From CBDFMG01 sp965221205 [NCBI: bacterium] (lineage in GTDB: Bacteria; SM23-31): 64,000 nucleotides of DNA. The DNA lies in contig OZ244870.1 of the NCBI GenBank assembly GCA_965221205.1, positions 3,224,001 to 3,288,000 on the forward strand, in the 5' to 3' direction. Position numbers and translations under genes: made by a program. The notes under the pieces were generated by a model. The model saw only the letters and a program-made list of their open reading frames with translations. It had not been told where the DNA came from and did not search any database. Position 1 is the first letter of the stretch. Each line of letters starts with the position of its first letter. Shown piece after piece: positions 19,291 through 30,265 of the stretch.

Positions 19291-20142
19291 ATGAAACTGA
19301 CAACGATAAAGATTGACAATTCTGAACGAGTAGGAATCGTAACATCAGATGGAATCGTTTTGATTCGTGCAATGAACAGTGCGTACAATACCGATTTTCC
19401 AACAACATTTTTTGAACTCATAAACAGTCAATTTATCCCTGAAATTCAGAAACGTTTTGAAGAAAACCCGCTCCTTCATTCGCATTCAGTATCGGATGTC
19501 TCCTTTGCTCCCCCGTACCGGAGACCGGGAAAGATATGGGGCATCGGGCTCAATTACCGGGATCATGCTGATGATCTTGGTGAGTCATTACCGCAACAGC
19601 CGGCAAGTTTTATGAAACCGGCAACAACGGTTATCGGATATGGAGACGCGATTAGAATTCCCGCTGGATCACACGGAGTTACTGCTGAAGCGGAACTGGG
19701 TGTCATTATGGGCCGGACATGTAAGAATATTGCACCGGAAGAAGCACTGGACTACATTTTCGGTTATACGTGCATCATCGATATGACCGAAGAGGATATT
19801 CTCAAGCAGAATCCGCGATACTTAACGAGGGCAAAGAGTTTCGATACGTTTTTCAGTTTTGGCCCCGCGGTGATCACTAAGGATGAGGTACCGGAGGTAA
19901 GTGAGCTTATTATCCGAACAGTTGTCAATGGGGATATCCGTGCGGAAAATACTGTGTCCAATATGACATTTGATCCGTTTGAGATTGTCAGTTTTCATTC
20001 CAATGTAATGACACTCGAACCGGGTGACGTATTTTCGACAGGAACACCCGGTCGGTGGCACATTAAAACAGGGGATGTTGTACGGTGTGAAATTTCTGGA
20101 TTTCATCCACTCGAATGCCCTGTTGCAGCAGACGGGATGTAA
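19291..20142 (+). CDS. Fumarylacetoacetate hydrolase (FAH) family protein
   Basis: 283 residues. The N-terminal ~70 residues are a small cap; the catalytic FAH fold follows (IWGIGLNYRDHADD, metal-binding EAELGVIMGR, DMTEEDIL, ending FSTGTPGRW and GDVVRCEISG). Members hydrolyse or decarboxylate acylpyruvates and 2-hydroxyhepta-diene-dioates or act as fumarylpyruvate or oxaloacetate decarboxylase. The exact substrate cannot be read from the sequence. It stands alone and converges on the dead serine hydrolase. Confidence 0.88.
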   Translation: MKLTTIKIDNSERVGIVTSDGIVLIRAMNSAYNTDFPTTFFELINSQFIPEIQKRFEENPLLHSHSVSDVSFAPPYRRPGKIWGIGLNYRDHADDLGESLPQQPASFMKPATTVIGYGDAIRIPAGSHGVTAEAELGVIMGRTCKNIAPEEALDYIFGYTCIIDMTEEDILKQNPRYLTRAKSFDTFFSFGPAVITKDEVPEVSELIIRTVVNGDIRAENTVSNMTFDPFEIVSFHSNVMTLEPGDVFSTGTPGRWHIKTGDVVRCEISGFHPLECPVAADGM

Positions 20143-20171
20143 AAAACTTCACCAGCTTAGCCAACCAACTT

Positions 20172-21580
20172 TCAGTTTAGCATTTTATCGAACCGGATAT
20201 TTCTCACCCTATTTTTTGTCACCTCAAATCCGCCGACAAGTCCTCTTTCATCCTGAGTAAATTCAAGTCGATATGTCTCAAATTCATAATAGGTTCGACA
20301 TATTCAAGTGGAATCGGACCGCAGTCTTGGAGCGTTGAGAATCAGTTTCCCCTTTTCGCGGCCAATTTCATAGATAACATCAAGCTCTTCACTGTAGTAT
20401 TTTCCTGAAAAGGCAGCAATCTCCGTTTCCGACAGGATTCGGAGATAGCAGGTTGTTCTGTAGAAGAGGGTTCCGGTTCGGTTATATAGTCGGCGAGTAC
20501 AATATCGGTTACTTTATTTGCAAGCCGCCCCGGACTTCCATCACTTACATTCGTTAAAACCACAATCATAACATTCTGATCGGGAAGCATTATAAAACGA
20601 GCTCTGTACCCGGCATCAGAACCACCATGACCGATCGAATAAATGCCCTTATATATACTATGCGCAATGCCAAATGCATAGGGTAATTCCTCTCCGCTGT
20701 TCAGAACGCCGCCTGTCAGCAAGAGGTCAATTACTCCCTGTCCACCAATCTGTTTATGTCTGAAATTATCGGCCCAGAGCACAAGATCTTCAACCGTTGT
20801 AAGCAGAGATGTTGCCCCGTAGATGTCGAATACCGGAATGCTGATATTCAACGATCCGTTTTCATTGTGGAGATATGTCTGTGTCCGGTTTTTGACAATT
20901 TCTGAATGATCAACATGAAAATCGGTGTTCTCCATCCCAAAGAGTTTAAAAATATTGTCGGCAGTAAAATCTCTGAATGACTTCCCGGAAACTCTTTCGA
21001 CAATAGAGGTGAGCAGTGTATACCCGGTATTGCTGTAGAGATATTCATCATTCGGTTTAAAATTGAGCGATTTCTGCCGCTTTACAAATTCAAGCACATC
21101 TCCCTGCGCTCTGACATCATCATCCCGCTATCTCCCAAGAAAAAACAGGTCCCATTGGTCACAAAGTCCACTCGTATGGTGCACAAGGTGTCAAATAGTG
21201 ATAGTTTCCCAAAAATCAGGCACTTCAGGTATATACTTCCGTACGTCACATCATCGGGAGAGAGTTTCCCCTGCAGATGGAGCAGCACAATAGAAAATGC
21301 GATAAACTCTTTGGACACCGATGCAACATGAAATATTGACGACGGGGTAATGGGAATAGTATGCTCCAAATCCCTGTTTATAGAGCATATTCCCGTTTTG
21401 GGTCACGGAAAGAGCCGCGCCAAGTGTGCTATTGGTAAAGTGTGAAAAAGCAGCGTCGATTCCCCGAATTTGTTTCTTGGTTAATTCCGGCTGATAACCA
21501 AAAACATCCGTTGCGGTTTCAAAAAACATACCTGTGAAACAAACCGCTAACCATAAAAGTCATACTTTTCGTTGTGCCAT
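20172..21580 (-). pseudogene. Serine hydrolase of the beta-lactamase/PBP-like (class C) family, inactivated
   Basis: Reassembled, the protein has a signal-like start MAQRKV-LLWLAVCFTG, the SxxK nucleophile in VASVSKEF, the YxN motif in LYSNTGY, the HxG-like GHGGSDAGYR, and a C-terminal lipocalin-like domain (SGKYYSEELDVIYEIG...FTQDERGLVGGFEV). Lesions include in-frame TGA after MAQRKV, a deletion before EHTIPITPSS, TGA for Arg in TITIRHLVHHTSGL, TAG for Trp in LGRWRDDDV, an indel near 20430 and a stop in the C-terminal domain. At least five independent hits in one gene show old decay. Intact relatives are periplasmic peptidases or esterases. Confidence 0.85.
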
Positions 21581-21681
21581 TATTCCGGCCCTTTCTTCAA
21601 CACATCTGCTCTATATGCTTCCTTCTTGTAATTATAAAAATTTTCATGGTATTGTAAGGATATTTTTGTACCTTTGCAACC

Positions 21682-22347
21682 ATGAAAAAAGAAGATGAAA
21701 CACTTAATCAAAAACTTATTCTCGTCTTTGCAAACGGGACAGTACCCGGCAGGAAATTCCTCAAGAGCTATCTAGAACTTGCAGAGATGATTGTGTGTGC
21801 CGACGGAGGCGCAAATAAAATTGTTGATCTCGACATCAAACCTGATATAATTGTCGGTGATCTCGATTCTGTGACTAAGTCAACATTGAATACATTCGAT
21901 GATGTGACGCTTGTACGACGGCCCGAGCAGAATGCAACCGATTTACAGAAAACATTGGAATATATCGAGTCAAGAGGTAATACAGATTATAAAATTCATA
22001 TATTCGGGGCAACAGGAGACAGGATAGATCATTTTCTCGGCAATTTGTCAATGTTGAAAAAATTCCACGGCAGGCTTTCTCTTGATTTAATCGATGAACA
22101 ATGTTCTATAAGATATATTGATAGTATTTGCACTGTGCATGGTGTTCTCGGTCAGTCACTTTCCCTCTTTCCTTTGTCAGGAACAGTGTTCGGACTAACG
22201 ACCACAGGATTGAAATATAATCTTACGGATGAGGAACTGGAACAGAATACACACGGCATATCAAATGAATTCTCAGAATCTGATGCTGCTATCTCAATTA
22301 AGGATGGAGGGCTCATTATCATTCAACACCACCAACCCCTGAAATAA
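21682..22347 (+). CDS. thiN: Thiamine pyrophosphokinase
   Basis: 221 residues. The N-terminal catalytic domain has CADGGANKI and DIIVGDLDSVT, the nucleotide and metal site of the family, followed by NATDLQKTLE and GATGDRIDHFLGN. The C-terminal thiamine-binding beta domain ends in a run typical of the family. It phosphorylates thiamine to ThDP, the cofactor of the E1 components encoded upstream. A sodium/solute symporter begins 100 bases downstream on the same strand; a role in thiamine uptake is possible but not shown. Confidence 0.93.
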   Translation: MKKEDETLNQKLILVFANGTVPGRKFLKSYLELAEMIVCADGGANKIVDLDIKPDIIVGDLDSVTKSTLNTFDDVTLVRRPEQNATDLQKTLEYIESRGNTDYKIHIFGATGDRIDHFLGNLSMLKKFHGRLSLDLIDEQCSIRYIDSICTVHGVLGQSLSLFPLSGTVFGLTTTGLKYNLTDEELEQNTHGISNEFSESDAAISIKDGGLIIIQHHQPLK

Positions 22348-22448
22348 CTTCAGAGCGATTCGATAATTACTCTATATGTTATGTTCCTATTTATTAAATT
22401 ACGAAGTAAAACTTTTGTAATTCACAATTTTAATCAACCGGACAATGA

Positions 22449-23882
22449 ATGCAGCTTTCATTATCATTTCCTGATATAGTAATCTTAAGCGCGTATGTTC
22501 TTATCACTTTTGGTCTTGGTATAATCTCTGTCCGGAAACAGGGCACATCAACAGATGATTTTGTCCTCGCCGGCAGGAAGTTAACACTTCCGGCCTTCGT
22601 GGCAACCCTTGTCGCCACTTGGTATGGAGGAATTCTCGGCGTCGGTGAGTTTACGTACAGCTATGGCATCGTCAATCTCATTACACAGGGGCTGTTTTTC
22701 TATATTTTTGCAACTGTGTTTGCTGTTTTCTTAGCACATCGGATTCAGAAACTCAACATTCTTACCATTCCAGACAGACTGGAGCAGGTATACGGAAAGA
22801 GGATAGCTGTTACAGGAGCACTTTTCATTTTTATTATGATTATTCCCGCACCCTATATCCTTATTTTAGGAATAATGCTGCAGATGGTGTTCGGTTTTAG
22901 CCTTATGACAGGTCTTCTGATTGGTGCTTCGGTTTCAACACTTTACCTGCTTATCGGCGGTTTTAGAGCGGTAATCCGAACCGATATATTACAATTCATT
23001 CTTATGTTCACCGGATTCATCATTCTGGTGCCGGTCGCTATTATACAGCTCGGTGGAATTGATTTCTTGACTGAAAATCTTCCCGCTTCCCATTTTTCTC
23101 CATCGGGTGGACTTGGAACCGGGTATATTCTCGTCTGGGGTTTTATTGCGTTATGGACGCTGATTGATCCCGGTTTTTATCAGCGGTGCCTTGCTACTAA
23201 AAGTCCTTCTACAGCCCGGAATGGGCTTTTAACATCGGTCGGGTGTTGGATCGTGTTTGATATTTTGACGTGCACTGCAGGACTCTATGCGCGCGCATCT
23301 TTACCCAACATCGAACCGATAATGGCCTACCCGCTGCTTGCCGACAGTTTGCTTCCGTCAGGTATAAAAGGGCTCTTTTTTGCCGGGCTGCTGGCAACGG
23401 TTATGTCGACACTCGACAGTTTTACATTTCTCTCTGCATTGACACTTGGAAACGATTTCTTTGTACGACTGAAACAGCGTTCGCAATCAGAGCTCTCAAA
23501 CCGCATACCTTTCTACACCCGAATTGGAATCATCATTTCGGCGAGCGCCGGTGTCCTTATCGCATGGCATACACGATCGGTCATTGACATCTGGTACACA
23601 CTCGGAACAATCGGGATACCAGCACTGCTCATTCCGGTTCTCAGCAGTTTTTCTCAGCGATTTGTCTTAATAAAATCATTAGCACTACTGTCATTGATTA
23701 CAGCCGGTGCAACTTCGACAATCTGGCTCATTTCCGGATATTTAAATCCAATTGACGGTTATCCCGGGTATCCGTTTGGCATTGAACCAATGTATTCGGG
23801 TTTAGCTGTTTCTTCCATGATTTTTATAATAAATATGACTGTAAAAGACTATATCAATCCATCGAAAACGGAAATTGGTTGA
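22449..23882 (+). CDS. Sodium:solute symporter (SSS family)
   Basis: 477 residues, almost entirely hydrophobic segments (about 13 predicted membrane helices). Family features include the DDFVLAGRKL segment after helix 1, the unwound-helix region ATWYGGILGVGEF, and AGLLATVMSTLDSF with the Na+-site serines. It imports a small solute with Na+ across the inner membrane. Substrate unknown: the family covers sugars, proline, pantothenate, urea and more. The thiamine pyrophosphokinase gene is 100 bases upstream. Confidence 0.93.
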   Translation: MQLSLSFPDIVILSAYVLITFGLGIISVRKQGTSTDDFVLAGRKLTLPAFVATLVATWYGGILGVGEFTYSYGIVNLITQGLFFYIFATVFAVFLAHRIQKLNILTIPDRLEQVYGKRIAVTGALFIFIMIIPAPYILILGIMLQMVFGFSLMTGLLIGASVSTLYLLIGGFRAVIRTDILQFILMFTGFIILVPVAIIQLGGIDFLTENLPASHFSPSGGLGTGYILVWGFIALWTLIDPGFYQRCLATKSPSTARNGLLTSVGCWIVFDILTCTAGLYARASLPNIEPIMAYPLLADSLLPSGIKGLFFAGLLATVMSTLDSFTFLSALTLGNDFFVRLKQRSQSELSNRIPFYTRIGIIISASAGVLIAWHTRSVIDIWYTLGTIGIPALLIPVLSSFSQRFVLIKSLALLSLITAGATSTIWLISGYLNPIDGYPGYPFGIEPMYSGLAVSSMIFIINMTVKDYINPSKTEIG

Positions 23883-23943
23883 TTTATTATTAAATACTTT
23901 TCTACTTCGATTGTATTACATATTTATTTCATTTATCGTACTA

Positions 23944-23975
23944 TTGAATCGAGTTGATTGAATCGAGTTGATTGA
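23944..23975. repeat. 14-bp exact tandem duplication, intergenic
   Basis: Two adjacent copies of ATTGAATCGAGTTG followed by ATTG of a third, between the symporter and the beta-propeller gene. It belongs to the same class of short duplications that break several genes in this window. Confidence 0.85.
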
Positions 23976-24051
23976 TAAAAGTATGAATCTGATTTTTAGA
24001 ATTACAATCTCGATAGTTCGTTTTGAATCATTAAAAAGGTGATGTGTCGTT

Positions 24052-25119
24052 ATGATTAGTAAAAAACAGAATTTTCTCATTGTGTTTTTCCTTATCAGTA
24101 TTACCGTTATTTCGTGCTCCCAACAGCAGCAGATGGAACAAACTTCCTCCATGACGGATGGGACACTCGCTGTTTTAAACAAATCGGATGATACTGCAAC
24201 ACTCATATCACTGCAAACCAGAGAAGTCATTGCAACAATTCAGACAGGAACCGGACCCCATGAAGGTACTGTTTCACCCGACGGAAAAACACTTGTGGTC
24301 TCCGATTACGGTACTAGAAACCCCTCCACTCTGACTGTTATCGACTTAACAAGCAAAGAAGTCACCAGTACTATTGAGCTCGGTAATAACGTCGGACCTC
24401 ATGGAATTGTTTACTTTCCCGATGGTAAACGGGTACTTGTTTCCACTGAGGAAAGTATGACCCTTGCCGTCGTCAATATTGTAACCGGCATAGTTGAGCA
24501 ATCGATTACAACTGGTAACAATACCTGTCACATGGTCAGCGTTACTCCTTCCGGTGAGCGGGCGTTTGCGTCCAGTATTGGAAAGGGGACCATATTGGCA
24601 ATAGATCTTGTTTCTGGTAATGTGATCAAAACAATTGCAACCGGAGACGGTGCTGAAGGATTCGATATTTCGCCAGACGGCGGTGAAGTTTGGGTTGGAA
24701 ACCGTGCTGCTAATACAGTCTCTATCATCGATACGGAATCACTCGAGATTGTAGCAGAATTAAAATCCGAATCGTTCCCGATCCGTGTGAAATTTACCGC
24801 TGATGGACAATACGTGCTCGTTTCAAATATGACATCAAACGAAGTTGCTGTATTCGACGCGGTATCACGAGCTGAAATCCGCCGTATTCCGATGGTTGAA
24901 GAAGAGGTTGCCGACACTGAAGGAAGAGTTTTTGAAGATGCAGCGGGTGCCGCTCCAATCGGCATCCTGGTTCATCCGGACAATCAGCGTGTTTTCATCG
25001 CCAATACCCGTGCCGATGTAGTCTCGGTCATCGATTTGCATCAATGGAAAGTTGTAACCCGGCTGCAATCGGGACGCGAACCAGACGGCATGGCTTATTC
25101 AAGTATAACGTTTGAATAA
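24052..25119 (+). CDS. YVTN/YncE-like beta-propeller lipoprotein
   Basis: 355 residues. The N-terminus is a lipoprotein signal (FFLISITVISC, cysteine at the lipobox, then QQQQ). The rest is a series of about seven ~40-residue blades of the form TVSPDGKTLVVSDYG...TVIDLTSKEV, typical of YncE/cytochrome-d1-like propellers. Such proteins are outer-envelope factors, often next to TonB receptors for metals. The FecA-like receptor 300 bases downstream fits this. Ligand unknown. Confidence 0.88.
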   Translation: MISKKQNFLIVFFLISITVISCSQQQQMEQTSSMTDGTLAVLNKSDDTATLISLQTREVIATIQTGTGPHEGTVSPDGKTLVVSDYGTRNPSTLTVIDLTSKEVTSTIELGNNVGPHGIVYFPDGKRVLVSTEESMTLAVVNIVTGIVEQSITTGNNTCHMVSVTPSGERAFASSIGKGTILAIDLVSGNVIKTIATGDGAEGFDISPDGGEVWVGNRAANTVSIIDTESLEIVAELKSESFPIRVKFTADGQYVLVSNMTSNEVAVFDAVSRAEIRRIPMVEEEVADTEGRVFEDAAGAAPIGILVHPDNQRVFIANTRADVVSVIDLHQWKVVTRLQSGREPDGMAYSSITFE

Positions 25120-25268
25120 CGCATTTTTTCGATACGTACCTTTGTGCTCCTACATCCTATTCTCATTAGAAAAGCCAGCAAGAATTAGTGCAGGTTCTTA
25201 AATTATTCCCAAAACGCCAAGTCATACCATATTTTTCACTAATTTAAAACATAATATCAAAGATTGTA

Positions 25269-25299
25269 TTGACTTTTATGTGCTTATATATTATATTTG
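25269..25299 (+). promoter_or_regulatory. Candidate promoter for TonB receptor gene
   Basis: TTGACT at 25269-25274 is followed by TATATTTG at 25292-25299. The latter fits both a -10 box (TATATT, 17-base spacer) and the Bacteroidota-type TAnnTTTG element. The 300-base gap 25120-25419 is very AT-rich around it and otherwise empty. The gene starts about 120 bases downstream, behind AAGGAG. Confidence 0.4.
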
Positions 25300-25419
25300 T
25301 AATATAAATATAAATATTATTTTATTATTATAATATATATAAGCTATACATTCTTTAGCTGAAGTGCCCTCTGCCAACAATGAATCTCTGAAGGTACACA
25401 AATATACAAGGAGTCCCCA

Positions 25420-27895
25420 ATGAAAAAATTACTCTTAACCACAGTCCTGATTTTGGGCATCATTGCTGGTGCATCAGGACTGTACGCACAGGAATTCGGT
25501 TCAATTTTCGGCACAGCCACTGACTCTGAAACAGGCTATCCGTTAGTAGGGGCAAATATTACTATTGAAGGAACGTCGATCGGTACTGCAACACTTCAAG
25601 ACGGTAATTTTGCGCTACAATCTGTTCCAATCGGCGCTTATATACTTGTATGTACCTACATTGGTTACACAGAACTCCGCAAAACCATAACAGTCATTTC
25701 GGATTACAGATCTGAGGTTAATTTCATTTTGCTGCCCGATGTTTTCCAGAGTCTCGAAGTAATTGTTGCGCGGGAAATGCTTCCCGGCGGTACGGGTAGA
25801 ATTACCGGGATACCCGGTTCCGCACACTTTATAGGCAAGGATGAATTAGGGAAACATAATAATATAGATATCCACCGTGTTCTTAAAGCGATTCCCGGAA
25901 TCAATATTCAGGAAGAAGACGGGTATGGTCTCCGCCCTAACATTGGCATGCGTGGAACCGGGGTCGAGCGGAGTCAGAAAATCAGTCTGATGGAGGATGG
26001 TGTTTTGATAGCGCCCGCTCCTTACTCTGCTCCGGCAGCTTACTATTTTCCGACAGTCAGCCGGATGGAATCGATCGAAGTCAGGAAGGGATCAAGCCAG
26101 ATTAAGCATGGGCCATTTACTACCGGAGGTGCGCTGAATCTCATTTCAACACGCATTCCTGTTTCATTGATCGGAAATTTTCGTCTGAATGGCGGCGGAC
26201 ATGGACAGAATGGTATCTATGCTGCTGCCGGAAATTCATACAAATTTATTGGATTTGTTACAGAGTATAACCAACATAGGAGTAACGGGTTTAAAAATCT
26301 TAACATAGGCGGCAACACCGGTTTTGAAAAAGAAGACTATCTCATCAAATTCCGCCTCAACACTTCTCGGAATGCCCGGTTTTACCAATCTTTTACAGTG
26401 AAACTCAGTCAGACGGATGAAGTGTCGAACGAGACCTATCTTGGACTGACAGATGATGATTTTGCGGCAAATCCGTTAAGACGGTATACAGCATCGCAAA
26501 AAGATGTGATGAACTCAAAACATCAGCAGGTGAGTGCAACACATTTGTTTATGCTGAATGATAAAATAGACGTTACCACGACGATGTACAGAAACGAATT
26601 TGATCGGAATTGGTACAAGCTCGATCGAGTCCGCGCTACCGCTGACGGTTCACGCTCAAAAATTGGCGCAATTCTTTCCAATCCGACGGCTTATACTCAG
26701 GAATATGCAATTATCACCGGCACATCATCCAATAATGATAATGCACTTGAACTCAAAGCAAATAACAGATCATACCTCTCAACAGGTGTACAGTCTATTG
26801 TCGGTATTCAATTAGGAAATCGAGATAATACGCTCCACCAGATAGAACTTGGTGCTCGGTATCATGAAGATGAAGTTGACCGATTTCAATGGGTCGATTT
26901 ATACCGGATGAACAGCAGTGCCATGAATCTTACAGAACATGGAATACCGGGAACAGAAAGCAACAGGTTCAGTACAGCGGAAGCTTTTGCATATTTTGCT
27001 CAGTACAGAGTAAACAGAGGCAAATTCACTGCTGTTCCGGGAATTAGATATGAGACGATGAAGCTCGACCGCACTGATTACGGCAAAACCGATCCCGAAA
27101 GGACAGGCAGCAGTGCTTCATATCGGGAAAACAATATTTCTATCTGGATACCCGGTATCGGTCTCGAATACGATGTTAATGCAGATATTAGCGTGTTTAC
27201 TGGCATACACAGAGGCTTTTCTCCTCCGGGGTCAAAAGACGGCACCGATCCTGAAACAAGTATCAACTACGAACTGGGTGCAAGCATATCAAACAAAAAT
27301 CTTGGCACACAAATCGTCGTCTTCTATAATGATTATGACAACCTCCTCGGTTCAGATCTGGCCGGTGCGGGGGGGGTCAGGCTCAGGAGATTTACTGAAT
27401 GGCGGCCATGTTGAAGTCAAAGGAGTGGAATATTCCGCCCGGTATGATTTGAATGCTTTAACTTCGGTGCAACACTACTCATTCCCGGTTACTGCAGCGT
27501 ATACATTCACTGACGCTCAGTTTAAAAACAGTTTTGACAGCGATTACGAACCGTGGGGAACGGTAACAACAGGTGATGAACTCCCCTATCTTCCGCGGCA
27601 TCAGTTTTCTTTCAGTGGAGGAATTACTTCTCAGATGTGGCAGCTTGATGTGATCGGTAAATATAACGGAAAAGTACGAACCGTTGCTGGGCAAGGAACA
27701 ATCTTCGCAAAGCAAAGCGTCAATTCCCATTTTACACTGGATGCGAATTTAGAATACACATTAACTAGTAACAACAGGTTCTATGCCGGTGTCAAAAATG
27801 CATTTGATACTGTCTATATTGTTTCCCGCAGGCCAGCCGGTGTTCGCCCCGGTTTACCGAGAACATTTCTGATCGGTTTGAAAACAGATTTTTAG
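25420..27895 (+). CDS. TonB-dependent outer-membrane receptor (FecA-like), split at a G8 tract
   Basis: Signal peptide (LLLTTVLILGIIAGASGLYAQ-like), a carboxypeptidase-regulatory-like domain (about residues 28-110), a plug domain (IPGSAHFIGKDEL..., GMRGTGVERSQKISLMEDG, RKGSSQIKHGPFTTGGALN) and a beta barrel. Frame 1 stops at 27414; the last ~170 residues, ending in Phe (IGLKTDF), continue in another frame. The break is at eight G residues, 27369-27376: with seven the frame reads AGAGGSGSGDLLNGG straight through. Relatives import iron citrate or other siderophores. The split may be phase variation, mutation or read error. Confidence 0.9.
27369..27376. repeat. Poly-G (G8) tract at receptor frameshift
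   Basis: Eight consecutive G; seven (or ten) would put the two halves of the TonB receptor in frame. Homopolymeric G tracts are classical slipped-strand switches in surface proteins. Confidence 0.8.
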
Positions 27896-28014
27896 TTCTC
27901 TGGCAGATAATGTTCCGTCATTACGTTGACTATGGAACTTCCTTTTATTCTAATTTGTTATGCTACAATCATACTTACTATCTCTTCTCATTTTGGAATA
28001 AAAGGAACTCCTAT

Positions 28015-29081
28015 ATGGTTCTGCCTCTCTCCATTATTCTTTTATTGACAATTTGGTTTTTAGCGTATTCAAACGGAGCAAACGACAATTTCAAGGGCGT
28101 TGCAACTCTTTTCAGAAGTGACACACTCAACTACAAAAGGGCAATCTGGTGGGCAACAGAAACAACATCTGCCGGTTCGATTGTTTCATTTTTTTACTTC
28201 TGCGCTTGTGAAGAATTTTTCCGGAAAAGGGCTTGTTTCTGATATAGTTGCAAGTTCGCCCGAATTTCTAACGGCAGTTGGAATAGGAGCAGATCTGACC
28301 GTTTTTCTTGCGGCCTTGACCGGATTTCCCATATCGACAACACATAGTCTGACCGGTGCACTTACCTTATCGACATTTCTCTACGGAATATTTCATCGTA
28401 TTAGGACAAAGATAGGATTTGAAAAGGAACTTTGTGTTTGTGTCGGCGAAAAGAAGCAATTAATACCGGTTGCTGCGCTTTCCGGTCCCCGCCGTACGCA
28501 CTTCAGTCACAACAGCCTGTCGCACTACCTGAGATTGCTGTTGATGCACCCGAAAATTGCATTGAGCGCTATAAGGGTAGGTATTTTGGTATTCAACTCC
28601 AAAGCCTTGTCGACAGTACTCATTTTATTAGCTCTGGAATTGTCAGTTTTGCACGCGGTCCGAATGACACACCGAAAATTGTCGCATTCCTTGTCCTTTT
28701 CAGTTGATTTGGAATTGAGTACGGAATGGCAGCGGTGGCTATCGGAATGGCGTTAAGCGGCCTTCTTAATGCTCAAAAAGTTGCCGAAACGATGAGCAAA
28801 GGAGCAAAGATTGCACCGATCAGCCATACTCAGGGTTTTACTGCTAATATTGTAACTGGTTTTCTTGTTGTTATTGCAAGCAGATTCGGTGTGCCGGTCT
28901 CAACTACTCATGTTTCAGTCTGGTCCATTTTCGGCATCGGTCTCTCTTCAGGAAGTGCAAACATGCGCGTTGTGAAAATATTGTACTTTCATGGATTTTA
29001 ACGCTGCCGGTTGCAGCATTACTCAGTGGAATGATGTATTGGTTTTTATCTCTATTTAATCTGCAAACATCTGCAAAATAA
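28015..29081 (+). pseudogene. Inorganic phosphate transporter (PiT family), inactivated
   Basis: The start (MVLPLSIILLLTIWFLAYSNGANDNFKGVATL, read in parts) and two copies of the PiT signature are clear: GANDNFKGVATL with GFPISTTHSLTGAL, then ARGPNDTPKI with GVPVSTTHVSV. The pieces lie in several frames. An extra T in a T7 run near 28190 breaks the first part, a second shift lies near 28480, and a lost A near 28975 breaks the last helix (SWILTLPVAALLSGMMYW). The segment after TGALT is also shorter than in relatives. Intact proteins take up phosphate with H+ or Na+. Confidence 0.85.
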
Positions 29082-29175
29082 CTACCTTCCTTGTTCTGCC
29101 AAAAAGTCCTTCCTTTTTAATAGAACAAACCTTATATTTTTAAATATAATAATTTCGTGAATCCGGAGCTTATTA

Positions 29176-30237
29176 GTGACACGAAGTGAAGACAGTTTAT
29201 TTATTCGAACATGTAAACGGCAGCCTGTTGAGCGTACGCCTGTTTGGATTATGCGGCAAGCGGGCAGATATTTACCAGAATATCGGCAGGTGAGAGCGCA
29301 AACCGATTTTCTTACCATGTGTAAAACGCCCGAGCTTGCCGCTGAGATAACACTTCAGCCGGTCGACCTTATCGGCGTCGATGCCGCTATCATATTTTCT
29401 GATATACTAGTCATCCCCGAAGCAATGGGAATGGAACTGACATTTACCGAAGGTATTGGACCAGTCCTCGCCGATCCGATTCGCAATGCCAACGATGCCG
29501 GGAGGCTTCAATCGGTTGACCCACTTGATGAACTCCGGTATGTGATGGATGCGATCAGCACTGTCAAGCACGAATTGAACGGCCGTGTTCCGGTTATCGG
29601 TTTCAGCGGTTCTCCCTGGACGCTCCTGTGCTATATGGTCGAAGGGGGAGGATCGAAAAATTTCGGACAGGTTAAAAAGCTGATATACAACAATCCCGGC
29701 TTAGCGCAGGATCTGCTGTCCCGCCTCGCAAAAATTGTGGGTGATTACCTCAGTGCACAGCTGGAAGCAGGAGCCGATGCACTTCAGATTTTCGATTCAT
29801 GGGGAGGTATACTTGCGCCGGATGAATTCAAGGAATTTTCGCTTAAATTCATGATCGAAGCCTTACATTATGTAAAACGAGATGGACAGCCGGTTATCAT
29901 TTTTGCAAAAGGTGTACACCACAGTTTTGATGAACTTTCAGCATCGGGAGCCGATGTGATCGGTCTCGATTGGATGATCGATATCGGCAACATCCGCCAG
30001 CAAATTGGCAGCCGGGTCGCACTCCAAGGTAATCTCGACCCCTGTGTATTATATGCACATCCAGACGTCATTAAACACGAAGTTGTCCGGGTACTCGATT
30101 CATATGGAAGCAGTGGTGGTCATATTTTCAATCTGGGTCATGGAATTCTTCCGGATATCAACCCTGACCATACTCGGGTGCTTGTCAACACTGTCAAAGA
30201 AGAAAGCATTCAGTATCACCAAGGTGTGACAGCATAA
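29176..30237 (+). CDS. hemE: Uroporphyrinogen decarboxylase
   Basis: 353 residues from a GTG with GGAG about nine bases upstream. The signature PVWIMRQAGRYLPEYR and the second motif GFSGSPWTLLCYMVEGGGS are complete, and the catalytic aspartate is in IIFSDILVIPEAMG. It converts uroporphyrinogen III to coproporphyrinogen III. It opens a compact plus-strand haem operon (28 bases to hemN, 49 to hemH, 25 to hemG). Confidence 0.97.
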   Translation: MTRSEDSLFIRTCKRQPVERTPVWIMRQAGRYLPEYRQVRAQTDFLTMCKTPELAAEITLQPVDLIGVDAAIIFSDILVIPEAMGMELTFTEGIGPVLADPIRNANDAGRLQSVDPLDELRYVMDAISTVKHELNGRVPVIGFSGSPWTLLCYMVEGGGSKNFGQVKKLIYNNPGLAQDLLSRLAKIVGDYLSAQLEAGADALQIFDSWGGILAPDEFKEFSLKFMIEALHYVKRDGQPVIIFAKGVHHSFDELSASGADVIGLDWMIDIGNIRQQIGSRVALQGNLDPCVLYAHPDVIKHEVVRVLDSYGSSGGHIFNLGHGILPDINPDHTRVLVNTVKEESIQYHQGVTA

Positions 30238-30265
30238 CAATCTTTAAAATGTGTGACAAAATTCG

